From positions 4,482,577 through 4,546,576 of the forward strand of contig NZ_KB731324.1 in NCBI RefSeq assembly GCF_000353285.1: DNA of 64,000 nucleotides, written 5' to 3'. Below, piece after piece: positions 51,786 to 60,270 of this stretch. Origin of the DNA: Leptolyngbya boryana PCC 6306 (GTDB lineage: Bacteria > Cyanobacteriota > Cyanobacteriia > Leptolyngbyales > Leptolyngbyaceae). Position 1 is the first letter of the stretch. The number at the start of each line of letters is the position of its first letter. Position numbers and translations under genes: made by a program. The notes beneath the pieces were generated by a model. That model was given only the letters and a program-made list of their open reading frames with translations. It was not told where the DNA came from and made no database searches.

Positions 51786-53402
51786 ATGTCGTTGAACAAA
51801 CCCGTTAACATTCTTCTTGTCGATGACCAACCTGAAAACTTGCTGGCATTGGAAGCGGTCTTAGGCAAGCTCGGGGAGAATCTGATACAGGCATCCTCTG
51901 GAGAAGAAGCGCTGCGATGTCTGCTGAATCAAGATTTTGCGGTGATTCTGCTCGATGTCCAGATGCCCGGGATCGATGGGTTTGAAACGGCAAGTTTGAT
52001 TCGATCGAGAGCGAGATCGCAGCATACGCCAATTATCTTTCTGACGGCTTTTGATTCGAGTGATCACGGGATTTTTCGAGGCTATTCACTCGGTGCAGTG
52101 GACTATTTGATCAAGCCGATTAATTCCGACATTTTGGTTTCTAAAGTTGCAGTATTCGTCGATTTATTTAAGAAAACGGCAGCGGTTAAGCTACAAGCAG
52201 CGCAGCTTAAGGCAGTCAATGCTGAATTGCGGCGGAGTGAAGAACAGTTTCGCTCTCTATCAGCATCCTCGCCATCTGGAATTTTTGTGATTGATCCGAC
52301 GGGACAATGTACCTATACCAATCCCCGCTACGACGCGATTTGTGGCAGGTTGGCTGAGAATTGGTGTGAGTGTGTTCACTTAGAGGATCGCGATCGCGCG
52401 ATTTCTCAGTGGCAGGTCTATCTCGAACAGGGCGGAGAATTTTCCGAAGAATTTCGCCTACACACTCAAGATACGCGCGCGTTGTGGGTACAAGTGCGAT
52501 CGTGTCCGATGTTTTCCCAAACTGGTGAACCTCAAGGGTATGTTGGCACAATCGAGGACATTACAGAGCGCAAAGAAGCGGAAGCCACCCGTGCTCAAGT
52601 CATGCGCGAACAGCTCGCGCGCCAAGAAGCAGAAGTCGCCAATCGCATGAAAGATGAGTTTTTGGCGGTGCTTTCTCATGAGTTGAGAACGCCGCTCAAT
52701 TCGATGTTGGGCTGGGTACGGTTACTGCGATCGAAACAGTACGACCAGAAAATGATCGATCGCGCCTTAGAAACGATCGAACGCAATGCGGAAACTCAGG
52801 CGCAGTTAGTTGAAGATATTTTAGACGTGTCGAAGATTATTCGCGGCAAGCTGCGGCTGAATTATCGGGCGGTGCATCCGATTGCTGTGATTCAAGCTGC
52901 GATCGATGCCGTCCGTCCTCAAATCGAGGCAAAATCGATTTTACTCGAAACAGAGTTTGAACCCGATTTACCGAGCCTTTGGGGAGATTCGACCCGATTG
53001 CAGCAGATTATCTGGAATTTGCTCACAAATGCGGTGAAATTTACGCCATCCGAGGGACAAATTACCATTCGTCTCACGTTGGATGATGCGAACATGGCGA
53101 AAATTGCTGTGATGGATACGGGCATGGGGATTGAGTCAGAATTTTTGCCGCATGTGTTCGATCGCTTTCGCCAAGCAGACAGTACTACGACTCGATCGCA
53201 TAATGGGCTAGGCTTAGGGCTCGCGATCGTGCGACATTTGGTCGAAATGCATGGAGGAACGATCGCAGCGGATAGTCCAGGAGCAGGATTAGGAGCGACG
53301 TTCACGGTGCGATTGCCGCTCTTGAATTCGAGCGAGTTGCAGGATAAATTGCCAGGGGACTCTCTGATGTCAGTAGACACTGCTCAGAAAGTGATCTGGT
53401 AA
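51786..53402 (+). CDS. Receiver - PAS - histidine kinase hybrid protein
   Basis: From the ATG at 51786 the product has 538 residues. The receiver domain has Asp57 (ILLDVQMPGIDGF) and LIKPINSDIL. A coiled coil and a PAS/PAC domain follow (about 145-265, ending GYVGTIEDITERKEAEATR), then HisKA with His298 in VLSHELRTPLNSML and HATPase_c (LLTNAVKFTPSEG, NGLGLGLAIVRHLVEMHGG). It closes the CheR-CheB-kinase triplet, a gene order seen in other bacteria that links methyl-transfer enzymes to PAS kinases rather than to flagella. Confidence 0.92.
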   Translation: MSLNKPVNILLVDDQPENLLALEAVLGKLGENLIQASSGEEALRCLLNQDFAVILLDVQMPGIDGFETASLIRSRARSQHTPIIFLTAFDSSDHGIFRGYSLGAVDYLIKPINSDILVSKVAVFVDLFKKTAAVKLQAAQLKAVNAELRRSEEQFRSLSASSPSGIFVIDPTGQCTYTNPRYDAICGRLAENWCECVHLEDRDRAISQWQVYLEQGGEFSEEFRLHTQDTRALWVQVRSCPMFSQTGEPQGYVGTIEDITERKEAEATRAQVMREQLARQEAEVANRMKDEFLAVLSHELRTPLNSMLGWVRLLRSKQYDQKMIDRALETIERNAETQAQLVEDILDVSKIIRGKLRLNYRAVHPIAVIQAAIDAVRPQIEAKSILLETEFEPDLPSLWGDSTRLQQIIWNLLTNAVKFTPSEGQITIRLTLDDANMAKIAVMDTGMGIESEFLPHVFDRFRQADSTTTRSHNGLGLGLAIVRHLVEMHGGTIAADSPGAGLGATFTVRLPLLNSSELQDKLPGDSLMSVDTAQKVIW

Positions 53403-53737
53403 GCTGAGCCGTTAATTTCACTTTGCTAGTCAACGGCATTCATTTTGCGAAGTGGGGAGATGGGGAGCCGCAACTAAGTCGGGAAAATGAATTGGAAGAT
53501 TGTCGCTCTCGTTTGCGTCCCGCCCTAAACTGGAAGTCCGGGCTAACTGTGCGAAGTGGGTTGAAACCCACTGAAGAAAGTGTTTTCATGGGCTGTCAGT
53601 CCCAGAGCGGATTTCGCACAGCTAGTCCCGAATTCATGCCGGAGGGGTGAGCAACGAAGCGAAAGAATGTGCCGAACTGATGTTGAATGACGCCCATCTC
53701 CCTATCAGGATGAATTGCGGTGAACGACTACCTTAAT
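53403..53737. other. 335-bp gap holding an intergenic repeat
   Basis: No gene seen. Most of the gap is the palindromic repeat at 53530-53646, described separately. Confidence 0.6.
53530..53646 (-). repeat. Palindromic intergenic repeat, copy A
   Basis: GGGCTAACTGTGCGAA (53540-53555) faces TTCGCACAGCTAGTCCC (53613-53629) as an imperfect inverted repeat, with an inner AGTGGGTT/AACCCACT hairpin. The whole unit aligns with 63172-63298 in the opposite orientation (shared blocks GGGCTAAC-GTGCGAAGT, ACTGAAGA, GGCTGT-AGTCCC, CCCGAATTCAT). Confidence 0.8.
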
Positions 53738-54400
53738 CTAAACGTAGCCATGCTCCGCCAAAAAATCCATCGAAACGCGATCGGGCACTTCTGCTCCCGG
53801 TTTCTCACCCCGCAAAAACCGCTCTACATATTTTCCTAAAATATCGCCTTCTAAATTCACCCAATCCCCAGGCTTCAGTTCACACAAATTCGTTGCAGCA
53901 TAAGTGTGAGGAATGACTGCAACGGTAAACCAGGAACCATCCGGCGCACAATTTGCCACAGTCAAACTAATGCCATTGACGGAAATACTCCCTTTCGGCA
54001 AAATGTAGCGAGCAACTTGATCACTCTCCGTATTGAAGCGCATCTCCCAAGACGTCGCAGACTCAGCCGCAGAATGAAACGTTCCTACCCCATCCACATG
54101 CCCTGTGACAAAATGCCCGCCTAATTTACTGCCGACCCGCAGCGAAGTTTCCAAATTCACCGATTTTGCACTATCTGCCGCGCGTCCGAGAGTTGTACGA
54201 TTCACCGTTTCCGGAGAAACATCTGCGACAAACCCATCATCGAGAATCTCCGTAACGGTCAAACAAACTCCATCCACTGCGACACTATCGCCGAGTTCTA
54301 AACCCTGCAAAATCACCGACATTGCAGACCCCGAAATTTTTACCTGTTCGGGATTGAGAACTGCTAAATGACCAACCGTTTGTACAAGTCCTGTAAACAC
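53738..54400 (-). CDS. ribE: Riboflavin synthase (alpha subunit)
   Basis: Dismutates two 6,7-dimethyl-8-ribityllumazine to riboflavin. 220 residues made of two similar lumazine-binding barrels, each with the pattern GDSVAVDGVCLTVTEI / GSISVNGISLTVANC; the N-terminus MFTGLVQTVG and the GGHFVTGHVDGVG segment are family marks. No FMN riboswitch was recognised upstream. The start ATG is complementary to 54398-54400. Confidence 0.95.
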   Translation of the reverse strand: MFTGLVQTVGHLAVLNPEQVKISGSAMSVILQGLELGDSVAVDGVCLTVTEILDDGFVADVSPETVNRTTLGRAADSAKSVNLETSLRVGSKLGGHFVTGHVDGVGTFHSAAESATSWEMRFNTESDQVARYILPKGSISVNGISLTVANCAPDGSWFTVAVIPHTYAATNLCELKPGDWVNLEGDILGKYVERFLRGEKPGAEVPDRVSMDFLAEHGYV

Positions 54401-54783
54401 AAAATTAAGTCCTTATTGACAATAAGATCCCGATCGTCCCCAATCTAATTCGCTGATGTAACGGGAGATTCAGAATTTTTTTGAATCCTATCTAGACATT
54501 CAAAGTCAGACGAATTACAGTCTAAAATCACAATAGAGAGTTTAGAGTGGTTTAGCGCTACTTTAATCTTTTCCTCAAGAAAATGATGAAATTTGGAAGT
54601 CCTCTTTTATTTTGTCAAATTCTGAAAGGGATGAATTAGGATCTGATCTAAGAACGCACCCGAATGCGATTTCTCGAACGCAATCCTGCTCCCGGAGCGC
54701 GATCGATTACGTCTCTTGAACGAAGTTCGTTTTAGACACTTCTCTATCCATTTCGTGATCTCTGGAGATCTAGAGGCTACACC
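54401..54783. other. 383-bp divergent gap
   Basis: Separates ribE and the bifunctional nuclease gene. GATTCA and TGAATC near 54468-54487 can form a small hairpin around a T-run. No gene or known RNA seen. Confidence 0.4.
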
Positions 54784-55290
54784 ATGATTGAAATGAAGGT
54801 TGCAGGCATTGCACTAGAAGCATCCACTCGAAGTCCGATCATTTTGTTAAAAGATGCAACCGATCGACGAGCGCTGCCAATCTATATTGGTCAAGACCAA
54901 GCAAAAGCAATTATTAGCGTTCTTGAAGGTCAGACCCATCCTCGTCCTCTGACTCACGACTTAATGGTCAATTTCTTAGAAGCCTGGGAAATAGAGGTCG
55001 AGAAAGTCATTATTCACTCATTGCAAGATAATACATTCTACGCGATTTTAGTGACGAAGCAGGGCGAAACCCGGCGCGAGATTGATTCTCGCCCCAGTGA
55101 TGCGATCGCAATCGCTCTGAGAACGAATAGCCCAATTTGGGTGATGGAAGAAGTCGTGGCAGATGCCTCGATTCCAGTCGATCGAGACGCAGACGAAGCA
55201 GAACGTCGCGCCTTTAGAGAATTTATCTCGAATCTCAGCCCGGATGAATTGATCCAACGAGGACGGTTTAGTAGTGGAGAAGCGCAGTAG
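54784..55290 (+). CDS. Bifunctional nuclease family protein (BFN, DUF151)
   Basis: A 168-residue member of the DUF151/BFN family: MIEMKVAGIALEASTRSPIILLKD, LPIYIGQDQAKAI, THDLMVNFLEAW and SRPSDAIAIALRTNSPIWV are conserved marks. Plant members were reported to have RNase and DNase activity; bacterial role unclear. The stop is 3 bp before the GTG of the aldo/keto reductase, so the two are likely one operon. Confidence 0.92.
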   Translation: MIEMKVAGIALEASTRSPIILLKDATDRRALPIYIGQDQAKAIISVLEGQTHPRPLTHDLMVNFLEAWEIEVEKVIIHSLQDNTFYAILVTKQGETRREIDSRPSDAIAIALRTNSPIWVMEEVVADASIPVDRDADEAERRAFREFISNLSPDELIQRGRFSSGEAQ

Positions 55291-55293
55291 CTC

Positions 55294-56391
55294 GTGGACG
55301 ATCGGCGATTCGGTAAAACTGGGCTTGCGTATTCGGTATTTTCGTTAGGAACAATGCGCTGTCTCTCTTCTGCGTCGGTGATGGAAGCAACCGTGCAAAA
55401 AGCGATCGAGCTTGGCATTAACCATATTGAAACTGCACGAGGCTATGGGAAAAGTGAAGAGTTTTTGGGAGCCGCATTGCAAGGTGCGCGCTCCCGCGTT
55501 TTTTTGACCACAAAGTTACCACCGAGTTTGGATGCTGATCAAACCGATCGCTGGATTGATGAGTCTTTAGAACGGCTGCAAGTTGATTTTGTCGATAGTT
55601 TAGCCATTCATGGGCTGAATACTTGGGAGCATTTGGAATGGGTGAAGGCAGACAATGGCTGCATGAAAGCCGTTCGAGATGCGATCGCTGACGGCAGAGT
55701 ACGGCATGTCGGATTCTCGACGCATGGCAGTTTAGATGTGATTTTGGCAGCGATCGCGACGGATTTCTTTGAGTTTGTGAATTTGCATTACTCGTTCTTT
55801 TTTCAACGAAATGCACCTGCGATCGAGCTTGCTGCTCAAAAAGATTTAGGGATTTTTATCATTTCGCCTGCTGACAAAGCGGGCATGTTACACACACCGC
55901 CGCAGAAGTTGACTCAGTTGTGTGCGCCGATGTCACCGCTAGAGATGAACTATCGATTTTTGTTGAGCGATCGACGAATTACGACGTTAAGTGTGGGTGC
56001 TGCAAATCCGAATGAATTGAATTTAGACTATCGAACTGGAGCATTGAGTGCAGAAGAACAGCAAGTCTTTGAACGATTGCGCGAAATTCGCGCGCCGGAA
56101 CAGTGCAGCCAGTGTTATGAATGTTTGCCTTGTCCAGAGGGCATCAATATTCCGGAAGTGCTGCGACTGAGAAATTTAGCAACGGCTTATGACATGCAGC
56201 AGTTTGGAGAGTACCGCTATCGGATGTTTGAGAATGCGGGGCATTGGTTTCCAGGGAATAAAGGCAATCGCTGTACAGATTGCGGAGACTGTCTGCCCAA
56301 ATGCCCAGAGAAGTTAGAGATTCCGAGATTGTTGAGAGAGACACACGATCGCTTAAATGGAAAAGCTGGACGGCGATTGTGGCAGGAATAA
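55294..56391 (+). CDS. Aldo/keto reductase with C-terminal 4Fe-4S domain
   Basis: A 365-residue fusion. The N-terminal TIM-barrel aldo/keto reductase (1-265) begins DDRRFGKTGLAYSVFSLGTM; the usual catalytic Asp-Tyr-Lys-His set appears as Glu (HIETARGYG), Tyr in the same motif, LTTKLPP and SLAIHGLN, so the Asp is Glu. The C-terminal part (about 265-345) has two ferredoxin-like clusters, CSQCYECLPCP and CTDCGDCLPKCP. It likely takes electrons from ferredoxin or passes them to the barrel. A GTG start at 55294 is 3 bp after the BFN stop. Confidence 0.9.
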   Translation: MDDRRFGKTGLAYSVFSLGTMRCLSSASVMEATVQKAIELGINHIETARGYGKSEEFLGAALQGARSRVFLTTKLPPSLDADQTDRWIDESLERLQVDFVDSLAIHGLNTWEHLEWVKADNGCMKAVRDAIADGRVRHVGFSTHGSLDVILAAIATDFFEFVNLHYSFFFQRNAPAIELAAQKDLGIFIISPADKAGMLHTPPQKLTQLCAPMSPLEMNYRFLLSDRRITTLSVGAANPNELNLDYRTGALSAEEQQVFERLREIRAPEQCSQCYECLPCPEGINIPEVLRLRNLATAYDMQQFGEYRYRMFENAGHWFPGNKGNRCTDCGDCLPKCPEKLEIPRLLRETHDRLNGKAGRRLWQE

Positions 56392-56888
56392 GTAAATCTG
56401 TATAAACTCCATAGGAATTTTCTGTATCAGAAACTACTTTTACAATCTTTCTGATGAAATTATTACGGTAATCTGACAGTAGTTCAGACACCTCGTTCAG
56501 AAAACCTTCCTATGAAATCCTTACTTGTAAAGAATATTAGTCAGGCAAGACGACGAGTGCGATCGCAAAATTTCAGGACGATGGGAAGCTCAATCTATCA
56601 GCCTGAATTTTCTTACTCTCAAATCTTCTTATCTTGGATGGGGAGCTTCTTAGGAATTGCAACACTCGCTTATTTATCTGTACATACTCAATATCCTTTA
56701 ATTGCGGCTCCGTTTGGTGCAACCGCTGTGCTTGCATTTGCTGTTCCGGATAGCCCGCTTGCCCAGCCCCGCAACCTGATTGGTGGTAATCTCATCGGCG
56801 CGATCGTCTGCATTACTTTGGTGGGTAGTGTTCTAGATATGTGGATATATGGCAGAATGAAAACGATGTGTTAGAGGGCTGAGTCGAG

Positions 56889-57176
56889 ATGGTCCTAGAA
56901 CCTGTTCAATGTCCCGATTGCCAGAGTGTGGATGTCGTTAAGCATGGTCGCAGTGCTGCTGGAAAACAACGGTATTGTTGCCGTAACTTAGAGTGTTCGA
57001 GACGATCATTTATCTTGAACTTTAGCTATCGAGGACGACTGCCTGAAGTCAAAGCGCAAATCAGCGACATGGCAATCAACGGCAGTGGTATTCGTGATAC
57101 CGCCAGAGTGTTGAAGATTAGCCCAACGACTGTGATTGAAACGCTGAAAAAAAGTCAAGTCAACTTGAACAAGTAA
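56889..57176 (+). CDS. insA: IS1-type InsA protein
   Basis: A 95-residue InsA: zinc-finger start (VQCPDCQSVDVVKHG and CCRNLECSRRSF) followed by a helix-turn-helix (INGSGIRDTARVLKISPTTV). In IS1 it binds the ends and represses, and is fused to InsB by -1 frameshifting. The slip site here is the A7 run at 57147-57153. Confidence 0.9.
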   Translation: MVLEPVQCPDCQSVDVVKHGRSAAGKQRYCCRNLECSRRSFILNFSYRGRLPEVKAQISDMAINGSGIRDTARVLKISPTTVIETLKKSQVNLNK

Positions 57177-57634
57177 ACATAAGTCTGCTCGAACAGCACC
57201 AACCGGATAACACTGCAGTCATGGTCGTCAGAGTCGAGGCGGCGGAGATGGACGAGATGTGGAGTTTTGTCGAGTCAAAGCAGCATCAACGATGGTTGTG
57301 GCACGCGATTGACCATCAAACTGGAAAAGTCCTTGCCTATGTGCTAGCCACCCATGAAGACTCAGCTCTTAAGCAACTTCAGCAACTGTTAGCTCCTTTT
57401 TCGATTCAACGGTTTTACACCGATAGTTGGGGAGCTTACTTGCGATTGCTAGATGAGCAGCACCATACGGTTGGCAAAGCCAACACACAGCGCATTGAGC
57501 GGAAACATCTAACTTTGAGAACTCGGATCAAGCGGCTTGCCAGAAAGACGATCTGTTTTTCCAAGACTGAGAAGATGCATGATACTGTGATTGGATTATT
57601 CATCAATCGTCATGAGTTCGGGCGAGCAGTATAA
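57152..57634 (+). CDS. insB: IS1-type InsB transposase part, expressed by -1 frameshift from InsA
   Basis: In the -1 frame relative to InsA, the sequence is open from the A7 run (57147-57153) to the stop at 57634, giving KSSQLEQVNIS... and then the DDE-type core: EMDEMWSFVESK (first Asp), FYTDSWGAYLRLL (second Asp), and QRIERKHLTLRTRIKRLARKT (third acidic residue with basic helix). A separate start at 57221 is possible but frameshift fusion is the known IS1 mode. Confidence 0.88.
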   Translation, partial: KSSQLEQVNISLLEQHQPDNTAVMVVRVEAAEMDEMWSFVESKQHQRWLWHAIDHQTGKVLAYVLATHEDSALKQLQQLLAPFSIQRFYTDSWGAYLRLLDEQHHTVGKANTQRIERKHLTLRTRIKRLARKTICFSKTEKMHDTVIGLFINRHEFGRAV

Positions 57635-57985
57635 CGTTATGCCCACACATCTAGAACACTACCACTTTGGTGTATGCCTTCGGCACAGCGCCTTGGGTGA
57701 TGGCACTTGCCGTTGCAACTGCAATTAAACTGATGCAGTTAACAAAAACGCTGCATCCTCCGGGAGGTGCTGTGGCGCTAGTTGGTGTGATGAGCGAGGC
57801 TTCATGGGATTTTTTGTTGACTCCCGTACTGACAGGCTCGATTGTCATTTTGCTCTGTACGATCGCATTCAATAATCTAGTTCCCGGAAGACCCTATCCT
57901 AAACACTGGCTTTGACCTTAGCTTTGTTGGGGCTTGAGAACTTTGGCTTTTCAAGTACAGTCGGAGTTCTCACCCCAAGCAATCC

Positions 57986-59311
57986 TCAACGCTGAAATCC
58001 TTTCGCTTTCTTCGCTGCTTTCTCCTTCGATTTTGTTTTACTAACCTCAGCTAGTGCTTCTTGAAATAGATTGTGCAAGTGAATCGGAACACTCGCTATA
58101 TCAGGCAACGTTGGTTCTAAAGGTTTACGATGCATCTGAAGTAAGGGATCTAAATCTCGCTCCAAGTTAAACGGCAGTCCCGTGTAGTCCTGCAATACTT
58201 TCTCTAACTGAGTCGGATACTGTTCAGCAAATCGATGCCACACAAACGCATTGATTTCAGCATCATTGAGATATTTCTGAACCAAGGCTTCCGCCCCTTT
58301 CACACTTTTCCAATCTTCTGCTTTTAGTAGCGCCTCAAATTGTGTGTAAGTGGTGAGCAATATCTGCCCCCATCGTGGATGAGCTAGAACTGTTACTTCT
58401 TCAGCTTTTTTCAAATCAGGTGGCAGTTCGACGTGCGGGGCTGCCATCTTAGCAGCCGTTTTGTTTTGTAGCATTTTGGCAGCCGATTCTGCATCTAATC
58501 CCATTGCTTCTGCCATTTCAGCAAGTTCTTCATCACTCACGCCTGCTTCTTGCGCAAGTTCTGTGATGGACTTGTCTTTATCGAGTCCAACTTCATCGAG
58601 TCGTCGCTGTGTGAGAAACTCTTGAAACTCAGAAATTTTCTTGCTCAGATGGTAGCCCGACAAGGTTATCTGTTCACTTCCAAAAAAGTCGAGAAAGTCC
58701 TGGTGATAGCGTTCTACTGACTTCCAAGCTTCTTCTAGTAACTCAGGTGCATCGCCGTAAAGATCAGATTTATAGTTTTGGCGAAAATTTCCGATCGCGA
58801 CTGCTAGCTTTGGCTTTCCGAGCTTTCCTAGCTGAGTAAACGGACTAAAAAACGTCCAGTACTCTTCCACAGGTGCAATGCGTGTTGTGAGCATTTCTCC
58901 GAGTTTGAGCCGCGACATTGCATTTTGCGTGTCTTCATCATTCGGCTTCACGATATATAGCTTAGTCGTGAGCCAATTCATTAATTTGAAACCATCCGGT
59001 AAGATTTCTTGAATTGCAAACAATCCTGAAAAGTTATGTTTCCAGTTCAAAACGAGTTGTCGATCGCTCGCTGACAATTCTGGCTCGCTTTCAACAAACA
59101 ATTCCAAGGGTGATTTCGTGCCAATCTGCCCATGACTCAGAAAGATATCGACAACCGTTTCTCGGTGTTTGCTATCTCGTGCTTGAGATTGCTCTAAGCG
59201 ATCGGCGACGAACTTTTCAAATGCAGTCGCTAACTCTCCTTCTGCGTCGTAAACAAAATCGGTCAGCGCTTGTTTGAGTTCTTTCGATCGCGCCAAAATT
59301 GCATCCACCAT
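57986..59311 (-). CDS. Large hypothetical protein
   Basis: A 441-residue soluble, mostly helical protein with no family I can name. Notable parts: N-terminal helix (MVDAILARSKELKQALTDFV), an acidic Ala/Glu/Met-rich stretch (EEAWKSVERYHQDFLDFFG to AEMAEAMGLDAESA), and a basic Lys/Ala tail (SKEKAAKKAKGFQR). The DEELAEMAEAMGLDA piece resembles a short helix-turn-helix-like or UBA-like segment, unproven. Gene is well formed and strongly coding. Confidence 0.8.
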   Translation of the reverse strand: MVDAILARSKELKQALTDFVYDAEGELATAFEKFVADRLEQSQARDSKHRETVVDIFLSHGQIGTKSPLELFVESEPELSASDRQLVLNWKHNFSGLFAIQEILPDGFKLMNWLTTKLYIVKPNDEDTQNAMSRLKLGEMLTTRIAPVEEYWTFFSPFTQLGKLGKPKLAVAIGNFRQNYKSDLYGDAPELLEEAWKSVERYHQDFLDFFGSEQITLSGYHLSKKISEFQEFLTQRRLDEVGLDKDKSITELAQEAGVSDEELAEMAEAMGLDAESAAKMLQNKTAAKMAAPHVELPPDLKKAEEVTVLAHPRWGQILLTTYTQFEALLKAEDWKSVKGAEALVQKYLNDAEINAFVWHRFAEQYPTQLEKVLQDYTGLPFNLERDLDPLLQMHRKPLEPTLPDIASVPIHLHNLFQEALAEVSKTKSKEKAAKKAKGFQR

Positions 59312-59381
59312 AAATTACCTCGATCGTCTTTGAACAGATTATCGTCTCGCTTGTAAATCCCGAAGCATCTTGCGATAGATC

Positions 59382-59765
59382 TTAAGCAAACAAATCGAGC
59401 GGCAAATGTCCGAATGTTTCGTTCACTCCGTCATCATAAGCAGACTGGCAAGAAATTAAAACGCCACGATGTTTGCCTACATAGGGTTCAATGTGCGATC
59501 GCCGTAAATTTGGATTGAACTTGATATAAACCTCACCTGCAATCTCTTGGATCTCTGGCATGTCGTAGCCGATTGCATTCACATACTGTGAAAGGGCTTG
59601 GAGTCCCTCTTGCGTGTTTCCTGCACAGACTCCAAAAATCTGATAGTCCGAAAGTTCTACAACTTGTGAAACCGCTTCTCGTAAGACAGAGTAATCGGTT
59701 GTTACAGTCTTCGGATCATTACAAATAAATTGCCGCAAAATAGTCTCAGCTTCCGATCGCGTCAT
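59382..59765 (-). CDS. DUF1824 family protein
   Basis: A 127-residue cyanobacterial protein with DUF1824 marks: IFGVCAGNTQEGLQALSQYV, GEVYIKFNPN and the C-terminal LISCQSAYDDGVNETFGHLPLDLF. Likely soluble and alpha/beta; function unknown. Upstream of the 441-residue gene by 70 bp on the opposite-reading order of the same strand. Confidence 0.85.
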   Translation of the reverse strand: MTRSEAETILRQFICNDPKTVTTDYSVLREAVSQVVELSDYQIFGVCAGNTQEGLQALSQYVNAIGYDMPEIQEIAGEVYIKFNPNLRRSHIEPYVGKHRGVLISCQSAYDDGVNETFGHLPLDLFA

Positions 59766-59943
59766 AATTTTTATTTTAGTTCTACTCTCTTAGAATACCG
59801 TCTCTACGATTCAGCTAAATGCAGTTCGACTGATTCAGAATCGACTATCCCGCAACCAGAAATCGTACAGTTTTCAGGTTGAATTTTCGTGTCGTGCGAT
59901 CGCGTTAAACTGAAATCATTCTGACGGGAAGTGCGATCGCAAA

Positions 59944-60267
59944 ATGGATGTTACCTTATTGATCAAATCACTAGAATCGGGGCAGTATGAAGCCTCTGTA
60001 CTTGAATTGCCTGCTTATCGAGTCGAAGCCGCATCGCGAGAATTAGCGATCGAAGCACTAAAAACGGCATTGCTTGATCACGTTAAGGATGCAGAAGCAT
60101 TTACCTGGCAGCTTCCGATTTATAATTCTGACGAAAATCCAGCTTGGCTAAACTTTGCAGGCATCTTTAAGGACAATGCCGACTTTGCTGAGATTGTAGA
60201 AGAAATTCAGGCGGCGAGAGAGAGTTGGGGGGATGAAGAAATGGATGAATCGGAATATTCACGCTGA
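59944..60267 (+). CDS. Putative antitoxin paired with the PIN protein
   Basis: A 107-residue acidic protein resembling HicB/RelB-like small proteins in its beginning (MDVTLLIKSLESGQYEASVLELPAYRVEAASRELAIEAL), with an acidic tail (AARESWGDEEMDESEYS). It ends 3 bp before the PIN toxin start, so antitoxin is the natural reading. Confidence 0.75.
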   Translation: MDVTLLIKSLESGQYEASVLELPAYRVEAASRELAIEALKTALLDHVKDAEAFTWQLPIYNSDENPAWLNFAGIFKDNADFAEIVEEIQAARESWGDEEMDESEYSR

Positions 60268-60270
60268 GTT

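Larger units (their letters stand above)
56824..57663 (+). mobile_element. IS1-family insertion sequence, complete
   Basis: The 840-bp element starts GGTAGTGTTCTAGAT at 56824 and ends with the inverted match (…ATCTAGAACACTACC) at 57663; the terminal repeats agree over about 21 bp with one mismatch (GGTAGTGTTCTAGAT-A/G-TGTGG). It is flanked by a perfect 9-bp target duplication, ACTTTGGTG, at 56815-56823 and 57664-57672. It carries overlapping InsA and InsB frames joined by a slippery A7 run. All parts are intact, so it is likely recent and still active. Confidence 0.93.
56512..57915 (+). pseudogene. HPP-family membrane protein (nitrite transporter type), split by an IS1-type element
   Basis: The 5' part (56512-56823, 104 codons) ends ...AIVCITLV and the 3' part (57673-57915) resumes YAFGTAPWVMALAVATAIKL. 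Removing the IS and one 9-bp duplication restores one uninterrupted frame of 184 residues. HPP signatures are visible: FGATAVLAFAVPDSPLAQPRN, then KTLHPPGGAVALVGV (the His-Pro-Pro motif) and LVPGRPYPKHW. Cyanobacterial and chloroplast HPP proteins have been described as nitrite transporters. As it stands, translation runs into the IS and stops after about 120 residues, so the protein should be non-functional. Confidence 0.92.
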
